A stretch of 64,000 nt of DNA from assembly GCF_003583405.1 (NCBI RefSeq), contig NZ_QXEC01000010.1, positions 62,001-126,000 on the forward strand. The letters run 5' to 3'. The position numbers and the translations under genes are program-made. Below, piece by piece: positions 45,444-58,320 of the stretch; positions within the stretch are counted from its first letter, which is position 1; every line of letters begins with the position of its first letter. The notes beneath the pieces are model-generated. The model saw nothing but the letters and a program-made list of their open reading frames with translations, had not been told where the DNA came from and did no database searches. This stretch comes from Micromonospora radicis (lineage in GTDB: Bacteria; Actinomycetota; Actinomycetes; Mycobacteriales; Micromonosporaceae).

Positions 45444-46526
45444 GTGACCCACGCTGCTCCCGTTTCCCCAGTCGACCGCGCCAGCCTCCGCGAGCGGGTC
45501 GACCGGGCGCTGTCCGACTTCCTCACCGGTCGCCGCTCGTGGATGACCGGCGTCGACGACGCCCTGGTGCCGGTCGCCGAGGCGATCGAGGCGTTCGTGC
45601 TGGGCGGGGGCAAGCGACTGCGGCCGGCCTTCGCCTACTGGGGGTACCGGGGCGCCGGCGGGGTGGACACCGACGCCGTGGTGACCGCCCTCGCCGCGCT
45701 GGAGTTCGTGCAGGCCAGCGCCCTGATCCACGACGACCTGATGGACCGTTCGGACACCCGCCGGGGTGAACCGGCGGTGCACCGCCGGTTCGCCAGCCGA
45801 CACCGCAGCGCCGGTTGGGGTGGGGATCCGGACGGCTTCGGTGACGCGGCGGCGATCCTGCTGGGTGACCTGTGTCTGGTCTGGTCCGACGAGATGCTGC
45901 ACTCCGCCGGGCTGGATCCCCGAACGGTGGCCCGGGCCCGACCGGACTTCGACGAGATGCGCACCGAGGTCACCGTCGGGCAGTACCTCGACGTGGTGAC
46001 CCAGGCCGCCGGGGAGACCTCGCTGGAACGGGCCAGCAAGGTGGCCCGGTACAAGTCGGCGAAGTACACCGTGGAGCGGCCGTTGCTGCTCGGCGCGGCG
46101 CTGGCCGACGCGCCCGCCGACGTACGGGTCGCCTACTCGGCGTACGGGTTGCCGCTGGGCGAGGCATTCCAGCTGCGCGACGACGTGCTGGGCGTCTTCG
46201 GCGACCCGGCCCAGACGGGCAAGCCGGCCGGCGACGACCTGCGTGAGGGCAAGCGGACGTACCTGGTGGCGGCGGCCCTGGAGGCGGCCGGCGACGCCGA
46301 CCGGGCGCTGCTGCTCGCCGGGCTCGGCGACGCCGACCTGGACACCGCCGGGGTGGCCCGGCTACGTGAGGTGATCATCTCGACCGGTGCGTTGACCCGC
46401 ACCGAACAGCGCATCGTCACGCTGACCGACGCCGCGCTCGCCGCGCTGACCGGGGTCGACCTGGACACCGAGGCCCGCCAGGCCCTGGTAGACCTGGCCA
46501 TCGCCGCCACCCGCCGAGCCGACTGA
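45444..46526 (+). CDS. idsA: Polyprenyl diphosphate synthase (IdsA/GGPP synthase type)
   Basis: A 360-aa trans-isoprenyl diphosphate synthase condensing IPP with allylic diphosphates. The first Asp-rich motif is HDDLMD (Asp97, Asp98, Asp101) followed by RRGEPAVHRRF. The second is FQLRDDVLGVFGDP, with the distal GDDLREGKRT. The small residues just before the first motif fit geranylgeranyl or longer products. It could supply GGPP for the carotenoid genes upstream. Homologous position to mycobacterial idsA2 (Rv2173). Confidence 0.93.
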   Translation: MTHAAPVSPVDRASLRERVDRALSDFLTGRRSWMTGVDDALVPVAEAIEAFVLGGGKRLRPAFAYWGYRGAGGVDTDAVVTALAALEFVQASALIHDDLMDRSDTRRGEPAVHRRFASRHRSAGWGGDPDGFGDAAAILLGDLCLVWSDEMLHSAGLDPRTVARARPDFDEMRTEVTVGQYLDVVTQAAGETSLERASKVARYKSAKYTVERPLLLGAALADAPADVRVAYSAYGLPLGEAFQLRDDVLGVFGDPAQTGKPAGDDLREGKRTYLVAAALEAAGDADRALLLAGLGDADLDTAGVARLREVIISTGALTRTEQRIVTLTDAALAALTGVDLDTEARQALVDLAIAATRRAD

Positions 46527-46544
46527 CCCCCAACCTCACCGCCG

Positions 46545-46654
46545 CACCTCTCACCGCCCCGCCCCCGCCCCGCCCACGCCCCGGCCCGGGCGCGTGGGAG
46601 TGGGCCGGGAGGCGCGTGGGGGTGGGTGGGGGGCGCGTGGGGGTGGGGTGGAGG
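46545..46654. repeat. Low-complexity C/G-run intergenic region
   Basis: Between the convergent idsA and Rv2175c-like gene, the plus strand runs from C-rich (GCCCCCGCCCCGCCC) to G-rich with GGCGCGTGGGGGTGGG-type repeats. Runs of three to six G at short intervals could form a quadruplex or slippage-prone tract. No gene or clean terminator hairpin is seen. Confidence 0.5.
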
Positions 46655-47038
46655 CTAGAAGCCGAGGGCTTGGGCGCGGCGCTTGATCTCGCGGGCCTGG
46701 TCACCGCCGAGAGCGGCGGCGGGGGTACCGCCGAGCAGCGTGTCGTCGGGCTCATAGAGCCAGCGCAGTGCCGCCTCGTCGTCGTAGCCGGCGTCGGTCA
46801 ACAGGGTGAGCACGCCGGGCAGGTGCTTGCGCACCGTGGGGTTGGCCACCAGCTCGGCGGGGATCCGACGGACGCCGTCCCGGCGTACCGCGATCAGTTC
46901 CCGGTCCCGGATCATCTGATGGACCTTGCTGATCGTCAGGTCGAGTCGCTCGGCGACGTCCGGCAGGGTGAGCCAGTCCGCCGGTTCGGCGGCGCCGGCG
47001 GAGGGAACGGTGCCCTCGGCGGGTACGGAGTCGGTCAC
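46655..47038 (-). CDS. Rv2175c-like DNA-binding protein
   Basis: A 127-aa regulator with a winged or excisionase-like HTH (WLTLPDVAERLDLTISKVHQMIRDREL) and a Rv2175c-type C-terminal domain (VRKHLPGVLTLLTDAGYDDEAALRWL). In mycobacteria Rv2175c is a substrate of the adjacent kinase PknL; here too it is divergent from a PknL-type gene. The N-terminus is Thr/Ser/Ala-rich, a plausible phosphorylation region. GTG 47038 was chosen; further upstream codons are Gly/Cys-rich and unlikely. Confidence 0.85.
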   Translation of the reverse strand: MTDSVPAEGTVPSAGAAEPADWLTLPDVAERLDLTISKVHQMIRDRELIAVRRDGVRRIPAELVANPTVRKHLPGVLTLLTDAGYDDEAALRWLYEPDDTLLGGTPAAALGGDQAREIKRRAQALGF

Positions 47039-47188
47039 CGGACCACCCTGCCACGGCACCGTGCCCCCGGCGCAACAGCCTCCCCGCAGCCACGCCGAAC
47101 AGGCCGAACCGGCACCTCCGGACGTACGGTGGACCCGCCGGAGTCCGCTCGGCGGTAGCATCCTGTTCAACCTTCATCCCCCGACACA

Positions 47189-47194
47189 TAGACT
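47189..47194 (+). promoter_or_regulatory. pknL -10 element
   Basis: TAGACT lies 8 bases before the pknL ATG with TTCAAC 17 bases further upstream (47166-47171), a fair -35. There is no ribosome site, so the mRNA is probably leaderless. Confidence 0.55.
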
Positions 47195-47202
47195 CCCTGC
47201 CG

Positions 47203-49191
47203 ATGGACACACAGGTCGCCGACACGTTGCTGGGCTCGCTGATCGACGGGCGCTACCGCATCCGCGGTCGCGTGGCCCGTGGCGGCATGGCGACCGTGTA
47301 CACCGCCACCGACGAGCGGCTCGAACGCACCGTGGCGGTCAAGATCATTCATTCCACCCAGGGTCCGGGCGGGCAGGCGGGGCTGGGCGGCTTCGTCGAC
47401 CGGTTCGCCGACGAGGCCAAGACGATCGCCCGGCTGACCCACCCCAACGTGGTGGCGGTCTACGACCAGGGCACCCACGCCGGAATGCCGTACCTGGTCA
47501 TGGAGTACGTACGCGGGCGCACGCTGCGCGAGGTGCTGACCGAGCGGCGCCGGCTCAACCCGGACGAGGCGCTGGCCATCGCCGAGCAGATGCTCGCCGC
47601 GCTCGCCGCCGCCCACCGGGCCGGGCTGGTGCACCGCGACGTCAAGCCGGAGAACGTGCTGGTCGCCGAGGCGCCCAGCGGCGGCCCGGCCAACCTCGTC
47701 GACGGCGTCGTCAAGGTCACCGACTTCGGGCTGGCCCGGGCGGTGGAGGCCAGCACCGACCACGACAGTGGCAACCAGCTGATGGCCACCGTGGCGTACG
47801 TCGCCCCGGAACTGGTCACCGACGGCCGCGCCGACGTGCGTACGGACGTCTACTCGGCGGGCATCGTCCTGTTCGAGATGCTCACCGGCCGGGTGCCGTA
47901 CGACGGCAACCGGCCCATCGACATCGCCTGGCAGCACGTCGACCGGGACGTGCCCGTGCCGTCGACGTTGGTGCCCAGCCTGCCGAGGGTGCTCGACGAC
48001 CTGGTCGCCAAGGCCACCCGACGCGACCCGGCCGCCCGGCCCGCCGACGCCGGCACCCTGCTGGCCGAGGTGCAGGTGGCCCGGGACAGCCTCGGCAACC
48101 CGAACACCCACACCGCCATGCTGGCTCCCGTCTCCGACGGCCCGGCGGTGTCCCAGCCGACCATGGTGGTGGCGGCGGTCCGGCCGGCCGAGCGGCCGAC
48201 CTGGGCACGGCTACCCGAGGGCGGCGCGCCCACCCGGGGACGGCGCCGGGCGGCCCCGGACGGCGAGACCGACGTGTGGTCCCGGCTGGCCGCGCTGCGT
48301 ACCCGGTTGGTGGGCGAGTCGAACGGACGCCTCGCCGTCGCCGCCGTGGTGGTGGTCCTCGGCCTGGTCGCCGCCCTCGGCGGTTGGTGGTTCGGCGTGG
48401 GCCGGTACACCGACGCGCCGCAGTTGGTCAGCATGACCAAGGCCGAGGCGGAGGCGCAGGCGGCGCAGGGCGGTTTCACGCTGCGTTACGCCGACCCGCG
48501 TCACGACGAACAGGTTCCCCGCGACGGTGTGCTGGCGCAGCAACCGGCCGGCACGGACCGGATCCTCAAGGGCGGCACGATCACCCTGACCCTCTCGCTG
48601 GGGCCGGCCAAGTTCCCGATGCCCGACGTGGTGGGCAAGGAGTTCGACCTGGCCGAGGCCGACCTGGCCAGCGCCCAACTCGAGGTGGTCAAGGGCACCG
48701 CCCGGTACGACGACGGCCTGCCGGAGGGCATGGTGGTGGCCACCAGGCCGGAGGCGGGCAAGGAGGTCAAGCCGGGCGACAAGGTAACCGTCATCCTCAG
48801 CAAGGGCCGCGCCCCGATCACGGTGCCGAACCTGGTCGGCAAGAACCTCAACGACGCCCGTAACCAGATCGCGCAGCTCGGCCTGGTGCTGGTGGAGCCG
48901 ACCTACAAGGAATCGGACAAGCCCCGCGACGAGGTGATCGGGCAGAGTCCGGCCGACGGCAGCGGCGTGGAGAAGGGCGCCCAGATCCGGCTGGAGGTCA
49001 GCGAAGGTCCGCCGCTGGTGACCGTGCCCCGCGTCGTCGACCTGCCGTGTCAGCAGGCCAAGCAGGTGCTGGAGAGCCAGGGCTTCCCGGTGGCGGTGCA
49101 GTTCAACCCCGAGGCGGTGGCCCGGTTCCAGAACCCGAACGAGAACGCCCAGGTGCCACCGGGTACCCAGGTCACCATCGGGTGCTTCTGA
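47203..49191 (+). CDS. pknL: Serine/threonine protein kinase with four PASTA repeats (PknL type)
   Basis: Transmembrane Hanks-type kinase of 662 aa. The kinase domain occupies about 18-290, with the P-loop GRVARGGMATVY, ATP-binding Lys47, catalytic HRD (144-146) in HRDVKPEN and DFG at 174. One membrane helix (about 376-397) precedes four PASTA domains (about 405-662), which in this family bind peptidoglycan or muropeptides. An internal Thr/Ser-rich linker is present. It is divergent from the Rv2175c-like gene. The stop overlaps nfo by one base (TGATG). Confidence 0.95.
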   Translation: MDTQVADTLLGSLIDGRYRIRGRVARGGMATVYTATDERLERTVAVKIIHSTQGPGGQAGLGGFVDRFADEAKTIARLTHPNVVAVYDQGTHAGMPYLVMEYVRGRTLREVLTERRRLNPDEALAIAEQMLAALAAAHRAGLVHRDVKPENVLVAEAPSGGPANLVDGVVKVTDFGLARAVEASTDHDSGNQLMATVAYVAPELVTDGRADVRTDVYSAGIVLFEMLTGRVPYDGNRPIDIAWQHVDRDVPVPSTLVPSLPRVLDDLVAKATRRDPAARPADAGTLLAEVQVARDSLGNPNTHTAMLAPVSDGPAVSQPTMVVAAVRPAERPTWARLPEGGAPTRGRRRAAPDGETDVWSRLAALRTRLVGESNGRLAVAAVVVVLGLVAALGGWWFGVGRYTDAPQLVSMTKAEAEAQAAQGGFTLRYADPRHDEQVPRDGVLAQQPAGTDRILKGGTITLTLSLGPAKFPMPDVVGKEFDLAEADLASAQLEVVKGTARYDDGLPEGMVVATRPEAGKEVKPGDKVTVILSKGRAPITVPNLVGKNLNDARNQIAQLGLVLVEPTYKESDKPRDEVIGQSPADGSGVEKGAQIRLEVSEGPPLVTVPRVVDLPCQQAKQVLESQGFPVAVQFNPEAVARFQNPNENAQVPPGTQVTIGCF

Positions 49192-50063
49192 TGGCGGCCA
49201 CGGACCCCGGCCACCGGCCGATCGGCTCGCACACGCCCACCTCCGGCGGGCTGGCGAAGGCGGTACTGCCGTACCTCGACGCCACCGGTTCCGAGGTGGC
49301 GCAGGTCTACGTCGGCAACTCCCGGGGCTGGGCGACGCCGGCCGGCGACCCGGCCCAGGACGCGTTGTTCCGCGACGGCTGCGCGCAGCGGGGCGTCGCC
49401 GCCTACATCCACGCGTCACTACTGGTCAACCTTGGTTCGCCGACCGCCGCCACGGTCGAACGGTCGGCCCAGAGCCTGGCCCACGCGCTGCGCCGGGGGA
49501 CGGCGATCGGTGCCCGCGCGGTGGTGTTCCACGCCGGCAGCGCGGTGGACGCCGGACACGCCGAGACGGCGATGCGGCAGGTACGCGAGTCCCTGCTGCC
49601 ACTGTTGGACTCGGCCGCCGAGAGCGGCGGGCCGATGCTGCTGGTCGAGCCGAGCGCGGGCGGCGGCCGGTCACTGGCCAGCCGGGTGGAGCACCTCGGC
49701 CCCTACCTCGACGCGGTGGACCGGCACCCGTGGCTGGGCGTCTGCTTCGACACCTGCCACGCCTTCGCGGCCGGGCACGACCTGGCCGCCGAGGGCGGCA
49801 TGACCGAGACGCTGGACACCCTGGTGGCCACCGTCGGCGCGGACCGGCTCCGGCTGGTGCACGCCAACGACTCGAAGGATCTGTGCGGTTCCACCCGGGA
49901 CCGGCACGAGAACATCGGCAAGGGCAGCATCGGTGAGCCGGCCTTCGCCGAACTGATGCGCCACCCCGCCACCGCCGGCGTACCGATCCTGGTGGAGACC
50001 CCCACCGAGCGTCACGAGGGCCACGCCGCTGACATCGCCCTCCTCCGCCACCTCCTGCCCTAA
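49191..50063 (+). CDS. nfo: Endonuclease IV (AP endonuclease Nfo)
   Basis: A 290-aa zinc-dependent AP endonuclease of base-excision repair. Metal-binding and family motifs are seen in order: IGSHTPTSGGL, YIHASLLVNLGSP, VVFHAGSAVDAG, LLVEPSAGGG, CFDTCHAFAAGHDL, LVHANDSKDLCGS, RHENIGKGSIG and ILVETPTE. ATG 49191 shares one base with the pknL stop, which indicates coupling with the kinase. No LexA site is nearby. Confidence 0.95.
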   Translation: MAATDPGHRPIGSHTPTSGGLAKAVLPYLDATGSEVAQVYVGNSRGWATPAGDPAQDALFRDGCAQRGVAAYIHASLLVNLGSPTAATVERSAQSLAHALRRGTAIGARAVVFHAGSAVDAGHAETAMRQVRESLLPLLDSAAESGGPMLLVEPSAGGGRSLASRVEHLGPYLDAVDRHPWLGVCFDTCHAFAAGHDLAAEGGMTETLDTLVATVGADRLRLVHANDSKDLCGSTRDRHENIGKGSIGEPAFAELMRHPATAGVPILVETPTERHEGHAADIALLRHLLP

Positions 50064-50096
50064 CACGCCCCTCCCAGCGCCCTCGCGCCCTCGCGC

Positions 50097-50160
50097 TCTT
50101 GCACTTCCGGTCGCAGGAGTGTCCGCTTATGCGCCTTATGTCGCGGCGAGAAGTACAAGA
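50097..50160. terminator. Gene-end palindrome (TCTTGCACTTC type)
   Basis: Arms TCTTGCACTTC (50097-50107) and GAAGTACAAGA (50150-50160) pair over 11 bases with one G-U, 42 bases apart. It lies 34 bases after the nfo stop, between convergent nfo and the threonine aldolase gene. It resembles the palindrome at 59325-59394. The following 80 bases are GCG-rich low-complexity sequence. Confidence 0.5.
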
Positions 50161-50240
50161 TCGGCGGCGCGGAGCGCGCGGCGTGCGGGCGCGGGGTGCG
50201 GCGTGCAGGCGCGGGGGTGCGAGAAGGGGTGGACGGGGAG

Positions 50241-51272
<1,032 letters not shown>

Positions 51273-51278
51273 AGTTGT

Positions 51279-52932
<1,654 letters not shown>

Positions 52933-53412
52933 TCAGGGCGTCGGCGCGGGAGCCGGGCTGTGCCCGCCGGGCCGTTCGTCGGAGATGCACCAGTCGAGCC
53001 CGTCCCGGGTGACCGTGAACAGCAGCGGCCGGGTGGCCTCGCGCTTGCCCACGGTCACCGTGACCGCGGTGCTGACCTCCTGCCCGACCGGACCGGGGCG
53101 GATGTCGGTGATCTCGACCTGCGACACCTCGAAGTGGTCGGCGAAGTCGCCGTTGGGCCCGGTGGCCGCCGCGTCGAACGCCTTGTGCAGCACGGCGCAG
53201 AGTTGGCTGCGCCCGGCCGCCACGTCCTTGGCGGTCATCGCGTCCAGGTACGCCTGCACCCGTTCCCGGGACATCGCCAGCGCCTCCTCGGCCGGCGCCC
53301 GACCGGGCTTCTCCGCCTCGTCCTCGGTGTCGAGCAGACCACAGCCGACCAGCGCGAACGGCACGGTCGTGAGCAGGGCCGCGAAGGGCCAGCGCGGATG
53401 ACGCATCCGCAT
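52933..53412 (-). CDS. Small secreted lipoprotein of unknown function
   Basis: A 159-aa protein with a basic start and hydrophobic signal segment ending in the lipobox LVGC, so Cys24 should be acylated. The mature part has a helix-rich start (AEEALAMSRERVQAYLDAMTAKD) and a beta-rich remainder typical of NTF2-like or DUF4878-type folds. ATG 53412 with GGGAGGTGGTG upstream was chosen. Role unknown; it lies between aroG and the chitinase. Confidence 0.78.
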   Translation of the reverse strand: MRMRHPRWPFAALLTTVPFALVGCGLLDTEDEAEKPGRAPAEEALAMSRERVQAYLDAMTAKDVAAGRSQLCAVLHKAFDAAATGPNGDFADHFEVSQVEITDIRPGPVGQEVSTAVTVTVGKREATRPLLFTVTRDGLDWCISDERPGGHSPAPAPTP

Positions 53413-53541
53413 CACCACCTCCCGGTCACCGACATCGAGACAGGTTCGACCGGCGAGTCTGTCACACCCACCCGGCACGCGGACGGGGAGGGGCCGGTGC
53501 GGCCCCTCCCCGTCGTGTGGGGTGTTGCGTCGGCCTACGGC

Positions 53542-55146
<1,605 letters not shown>

Positions 55147-55163
55147 GTGGCGTCTCCAAACAG

Positions 55164-55180
55164 TTAGGAAACTTTCCAAA
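55164..55180 (-). promoter_or_regulatory. Chitinase operator-like palindrome
   Basis: The segment centres on GGAAACTTTCC (55167-55177), a perfect 11-bp palindrome extended by TT/AA pairs to 17 bases with one mismatch. It lies just downstream of the -10 element, where a bound repressor would block transcription. A sugar-responsive regulator is the likely ligand; the regulator is not in this window. Confidence 0.6.
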
Positions 55181-55191
55181 AGGTTGAGGAG

Positions 55192-55220
55192 ACGCTACTC
55201 ACACGACACCACTTCGTCAA
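55192..55220 (-). promoter_or_regulatory. Chitinase promoter (TTGACG-17-TAGCGT)
   Basis: On the minus strand TTGACG (55220-55215) is separated by exactly 17 bases from TAGCGT (55197-55192), the best sigma-70-type promoter in the window. It lies 46 bases upstream of the chitinase ATG. Confidence 0.75.
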
Positions 55221-55304
55221 GATGTCCATGTATCGATTTCCTGCTGGAGCGCAGGGAGACGGGAACGACCGCACCCGCCGGCCGAACAACCCGCGGGCGA
55301 TCCG

Positions 55305-56243
55305 TCAGCACGGCGAGGAGGGAGCCGCCTTGCCGTGCAGGATCCGGTACCCGTACGCGGGGTCGACTGACAACTCGTACCGGATGCGCCACCGCGTGCA
55401 GATCTCCTCTTCCCGCCCCTTCGGCCCGTAGCCCGGTGCCTGCTCGCTCCGGAAGGTGACCTCTGCCCACAGTGCCCCGCGCCGGTCGGCGTCCCGGACG
55501 GCACGCAACACGATGTCCGAGTCCCGAGTAGTCGCCAATGCCAGACCGAACCGCTCGACCGCCTCCTCGTTGCGAGGGTCGAGCACCTTGCCCGCCGGGT
55601 CGAACAGCGCCGCCGCCTGGCGATGATCTCCGTTGTTGATGCCTCCGAAGTAGCTGTCGAACATCGCCGCGACATCGGCGGCACGCGGGTCAGACAGGGC
55701 GGACTCGACGATGGTGACCAGCCCCACGGCGACCGGCATCGAAACAGTGGGCTCGGACGAGGAAGACGGCAGTTCGCCAGCGTCCGCGCCCGGCGTCGGC
55801 TCGCCGACCGGCAGCGAGGCCACGCCACCGGACGCCGCCTGGCCGACCTGCATCTCGTCGCCGCCCTTGTCGTCGCCGTCGAGCAGCAGGAGACCGAACG
55901 CGCCACCAGCGACGACGACCACGACGACCAGAGCCAGCGTACGCGCGAGGCTGATCCCACCCGGTCCGCCACTACCGTCCGACGCAACAGGCGACGGGAC
56001 GTCCGGGATCAGGGCGTCCGCAGTGTCGCCGACAATCGACGCGCCGCTCTTCGGCGCGCCCGGGCGCCCGGCAACTGGCTCCTGTGGCGCGGCGGGCGGC
56101 GCAACGGCGTGCCGTTCCGGCCGGGCGGCCGCGACAGGGCCGGCGTCAAGCGACGATCCGGGCAATCCCGCCTGGCAGATTCCACAGAGGGTCGCCGCAC
56201 TGTCGTTCTTGAATCCGCACTCCGGGCACTCCGCGTTCGGCAC
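55305..56243 (-). CDS. Zinc-ribbon single-pass membrane protein of unknown function
   Basis: A 312-aa protein. The N-terminus has a four-cysteine ribbon (Cys6, Cys9, Cys20, Cys23 in CPECGFKND and LCGIC), followed by a Pro/Ala-rich linker, one membrane helix (about 100-122) and an acidic extracytoplasmic region. The C-terminal domain (MFDSYFGGINNGDHRQAAALFDP then VTFRSEQAPGYGP) looks like an NTF2-like or sensor fold. GTG 56243 with GGAGGGAGC upstream was preferred to earlier codons. It is divergent from the four-TM protein. I do not recognise a named family. Confidence 0.75.
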   Translation of the reverse strand: MPNAECPECGFKNDSAATLCGICQAGLPGSSLDAGPVAAARPERHAVAPPAAPQEPVAGRPGAPKSGASIVGDTADALIPDVPSPVASDGSGGPGGISLARTLALVVVVVVAGGAFGLLLLDGDDKGGDEMQVGQAASGGVASLPVGEPTPGADAGELPSSSSEPTVSMPVAVGLVTIVESALSDPRAADVAAMFDSYFGGINNGDHRQAAALFDPAGKVLDPRNEEAVERFGLALATTRDSDIVLRAVRDADRRGALWAEVTFRSEQAPGYGPKGREEEICTRWRIRYELSVDPAYGYRILHGKAAPSSPC

Positions 56244-56535
56244 AGACTGCTCCCTCCGTATCGGAACTGACGATTGATTCGCGGCTCCGAGTGGACCCCA
56301 GGGAGCCCGATGACGCAACCCGCCGATGAGTCCGACCCGCTTTTACCCAACCCGCCAGCCAGTCCCCAATGATCAATACGAACAACGGTCCGACCGATCC
56401 CCGCAACTGGCCAAGCGGGCCAACTGAACGAACTCACCCCGGTGGCCGAACTCCCACGAACGGGCCATGTCGGCCGACCCGGACATCTTCTAGCGTCGAC
56501 GGACCGACTCACACCGCCATCGATCTGGTAGGGAT
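56244..56535. promoter_or_regulatory. Divergent intergenic region of the accessory island
   Basis: About 290 bases of lower GC than the neighbours separate the zinc-ribbon gene from the four-TM gene. TAGCGT at 56491-56496 could be a -10 for the plus strand, with GGTAGGGAT as ribosome site just before ATG 56536. No palindromic operator was recognised. Confidence 0.35.
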
Positions 56536-58320
56536 ATGACGAACACAACGGGAACTGACCGGAATCCGACAGAAGAGCAATTCTTCTTCACCCACGATGT
56601 ACCCGGCGCCGGGAACCGTCCATCGCGGATGTCACCGACCACCCGCTACCTGTGCGGCGCGGCATATTCCAACCACGACTTCGCGGAGGAGGTGATCGCA
56701 GAACTGGTCGAGAACGGCCGGCGGGCCGTCGTGCCGGCCATCGGGTACGACCTGGGGCCGGTCCTTCGGCACTGCTATCGGGCTCGGCAGCTCTGGTTCG
56801 GCCAGAATCTGATCATCACCGTCATCCTGTTCCTCGGTGTCATCCTCGCCTTCGCCTCCACCGCGACGCTGCTACTGTTCGCGCTCGCCGTCGTCGGCTT
56901 CAGTCACCTGCTCAACAGTCCGGCCAGGTCCAACTGGCGCATCGCGATTCTGATCGGCGTCATCCTGCTACTCGTCCTCATCGCGCCGGCTCTGCTGCAG
57001 TTGGTCGCGTCTGTTGCCCCCGACTCGCCCCTGCTGCCGGGCGACGACGGCCCGTCGATGACCGCGGTGATCGGCTGGGCGGTCGGGCTCGCACTGGCGG
57101 TACTCGGCACCATCGCGGCAACTCGACGAACGGTGTTGCGCACGCTGACCCAGGATCTCGCGCCCGAGCGGAAGCCAGCGGACCTGCCGAGCGCACCGGC
57201 CGACCGCCTACTGGCACGGCATCGCGTCGAAACCGTGGAGGAAGCACAGCACGGCAACATCGTGCTGCACTCCGGGCCCGATCCCTTCCTCGGTGCTGGC
57301 CGGGTCACCCACGCCTGGTCCATGGCGCTGGAGTTGCGCCGCGACAACGCCGCCGGACAATCCGCGGAGCGGGCCGCCGACGATCGTGTGGCGGTCGATC
57401 CGGTTGCCCTCAACCGGCACGTCAAGCGTTGCCTGGCCGCGCTGGCCGGCACCGACCTCCCGCCACACGAACGCCTCGCCGGGCTCGCATTGCGCGACCA
57501 GATCATGGCTGCTGGTACCCGGTGGCGGAAGTATCCCTTGATCGACCAGGAGTTTCGGCTGCCGTATCCGTACGCGACACCGCAGGCGATGGAGGCGATC
57601 ATCCGCGCGCCGCAGACCAGCGCCCGACATTTCCTGCGAGCCACCGTCGGCGCAGAAAACCGCGAGGTCGTCGAGGACAAGGGCACCACCATCATGCCGG
57701 CCGAGTACCAGAACATCGTCGTCTCCACCTTCACCCACATCGCAGTCGAGGGTGGAATGCTCTACGTCGAGAACGTCTCCACCGTCCTGGGCCCACTACG
57801 CCAGGAGTTCCTCGACATCGACCAGTACGCTCCCGGCGACGAGAACGGCAGCGAACCGCTGTTGCAGGCGTTGCGTACCTTTCCGGGCAGCACCCTGCTC
57901 GCGCCGGTGCGTCTACTCCAGGCAATCAGTCGGGCGTTCTCCGTCAGCCGGGCCATGGGGCGCGCCGAGCGCGACACCGACAGCCAACCGGTGTACGACT
58001 TCGGCGCGCGTGCCGAGGCGCGCCAACTGGCCTCCGCGCCTCGCCCGGTCACCTACCTGCAGCGGCTGGACGCGGAGAAGTACAGCAAGCTGATGGAGCG
58101 GCGCATCAGCGAGGCGATCATCGGCTACCTACGCAACAACGGAATTGACACCGCCGAGTACGAGACCCGGATGAACGTCTTCAACAACAACGGGGTGTTC
58201 ATCAGAGGTGACAACCAGGGGGCCGCGGCCGCCGGCACCGGCGCCCATGCCCTGCTCAATCAGAACACGCCGAACCAGCGAAAGGACGGACAGCGTGCCG
58301 GAGCCGGAGCCCAGAAATAA
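56536..58320 (+). CDS. Four-helix membrane protein with C-terminal Asn/Gly motif (accessory island)
   Basis: A 594-aa protein of unknown family. A soluble N-terminus with CGAAYSNHDFAEEVIAELV precedes membrane helices at about 91-108, 110-127, 135-158 and 176-196. A large cytoplasmic region follows (HRVETVEEAQHGNIVLHSG, RWRKYPLIDQEFRLPYPYATPQAMEAII, ISEAIIGYLRNNGID). The tail at about 550-577 carries NNNGVFIRGDNQGAAAAG, closely like the N-terminus of the next protein. The 3' end overlaps that gene by 26 bases. Base use is less GC-biased than in flanking genes. Possibly a signalling or defence component; not established. Confidence 0.72.
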   Translation: MTNTTGTDRNPTEEQFFFTHDVPGAGNRPSRMSPTTRYLCGAAYSNHDFAEEVIAELVENGRRAVVPAIGYDLGPVLRHCYRARQLWFGQNLIITVILFLGVILAFASTATLLLFALAVVGFSHLLNSPARSNWRIAILIGVILLLVLIAPALLQLVASVAPDSPLLPGDDGPSMTAVIGWAVGLALAVLGTIAATRRTVLRTLTQDLAPERKPADLPSAPADRLLARHRVETVEEAQHGNIVLHSGPDPFLGAGRVTHAWSMALELRRDNAAGQSAERAADDRVAVDPVALNRHVKRCLAALAGTDLPPHERLAGLALRDQIMAAGTRWRKYPLIDQEFRLPYPYATPQAMEAIIRAPQTSARHFLRATVGAENREVVEDKGTTIMPAEYQNIVVSTFTHIAVEGGMLYVENVSTVLGPLRQEFLDIDQYAPGDENGSEPLLQALRTFPGSTLLAPVRLLQAISRAFSVSRAMGRAERDTDSQPVYDFGARAEARQLASAPRPVTYLQRLDAEKYSKLMERRISEAIIGYLRNNGIDTAEYETRMNVFNNNGVFIRGDNQGAAAAGTGAHALLNQNTPNQRKDGQRAGAGAQK

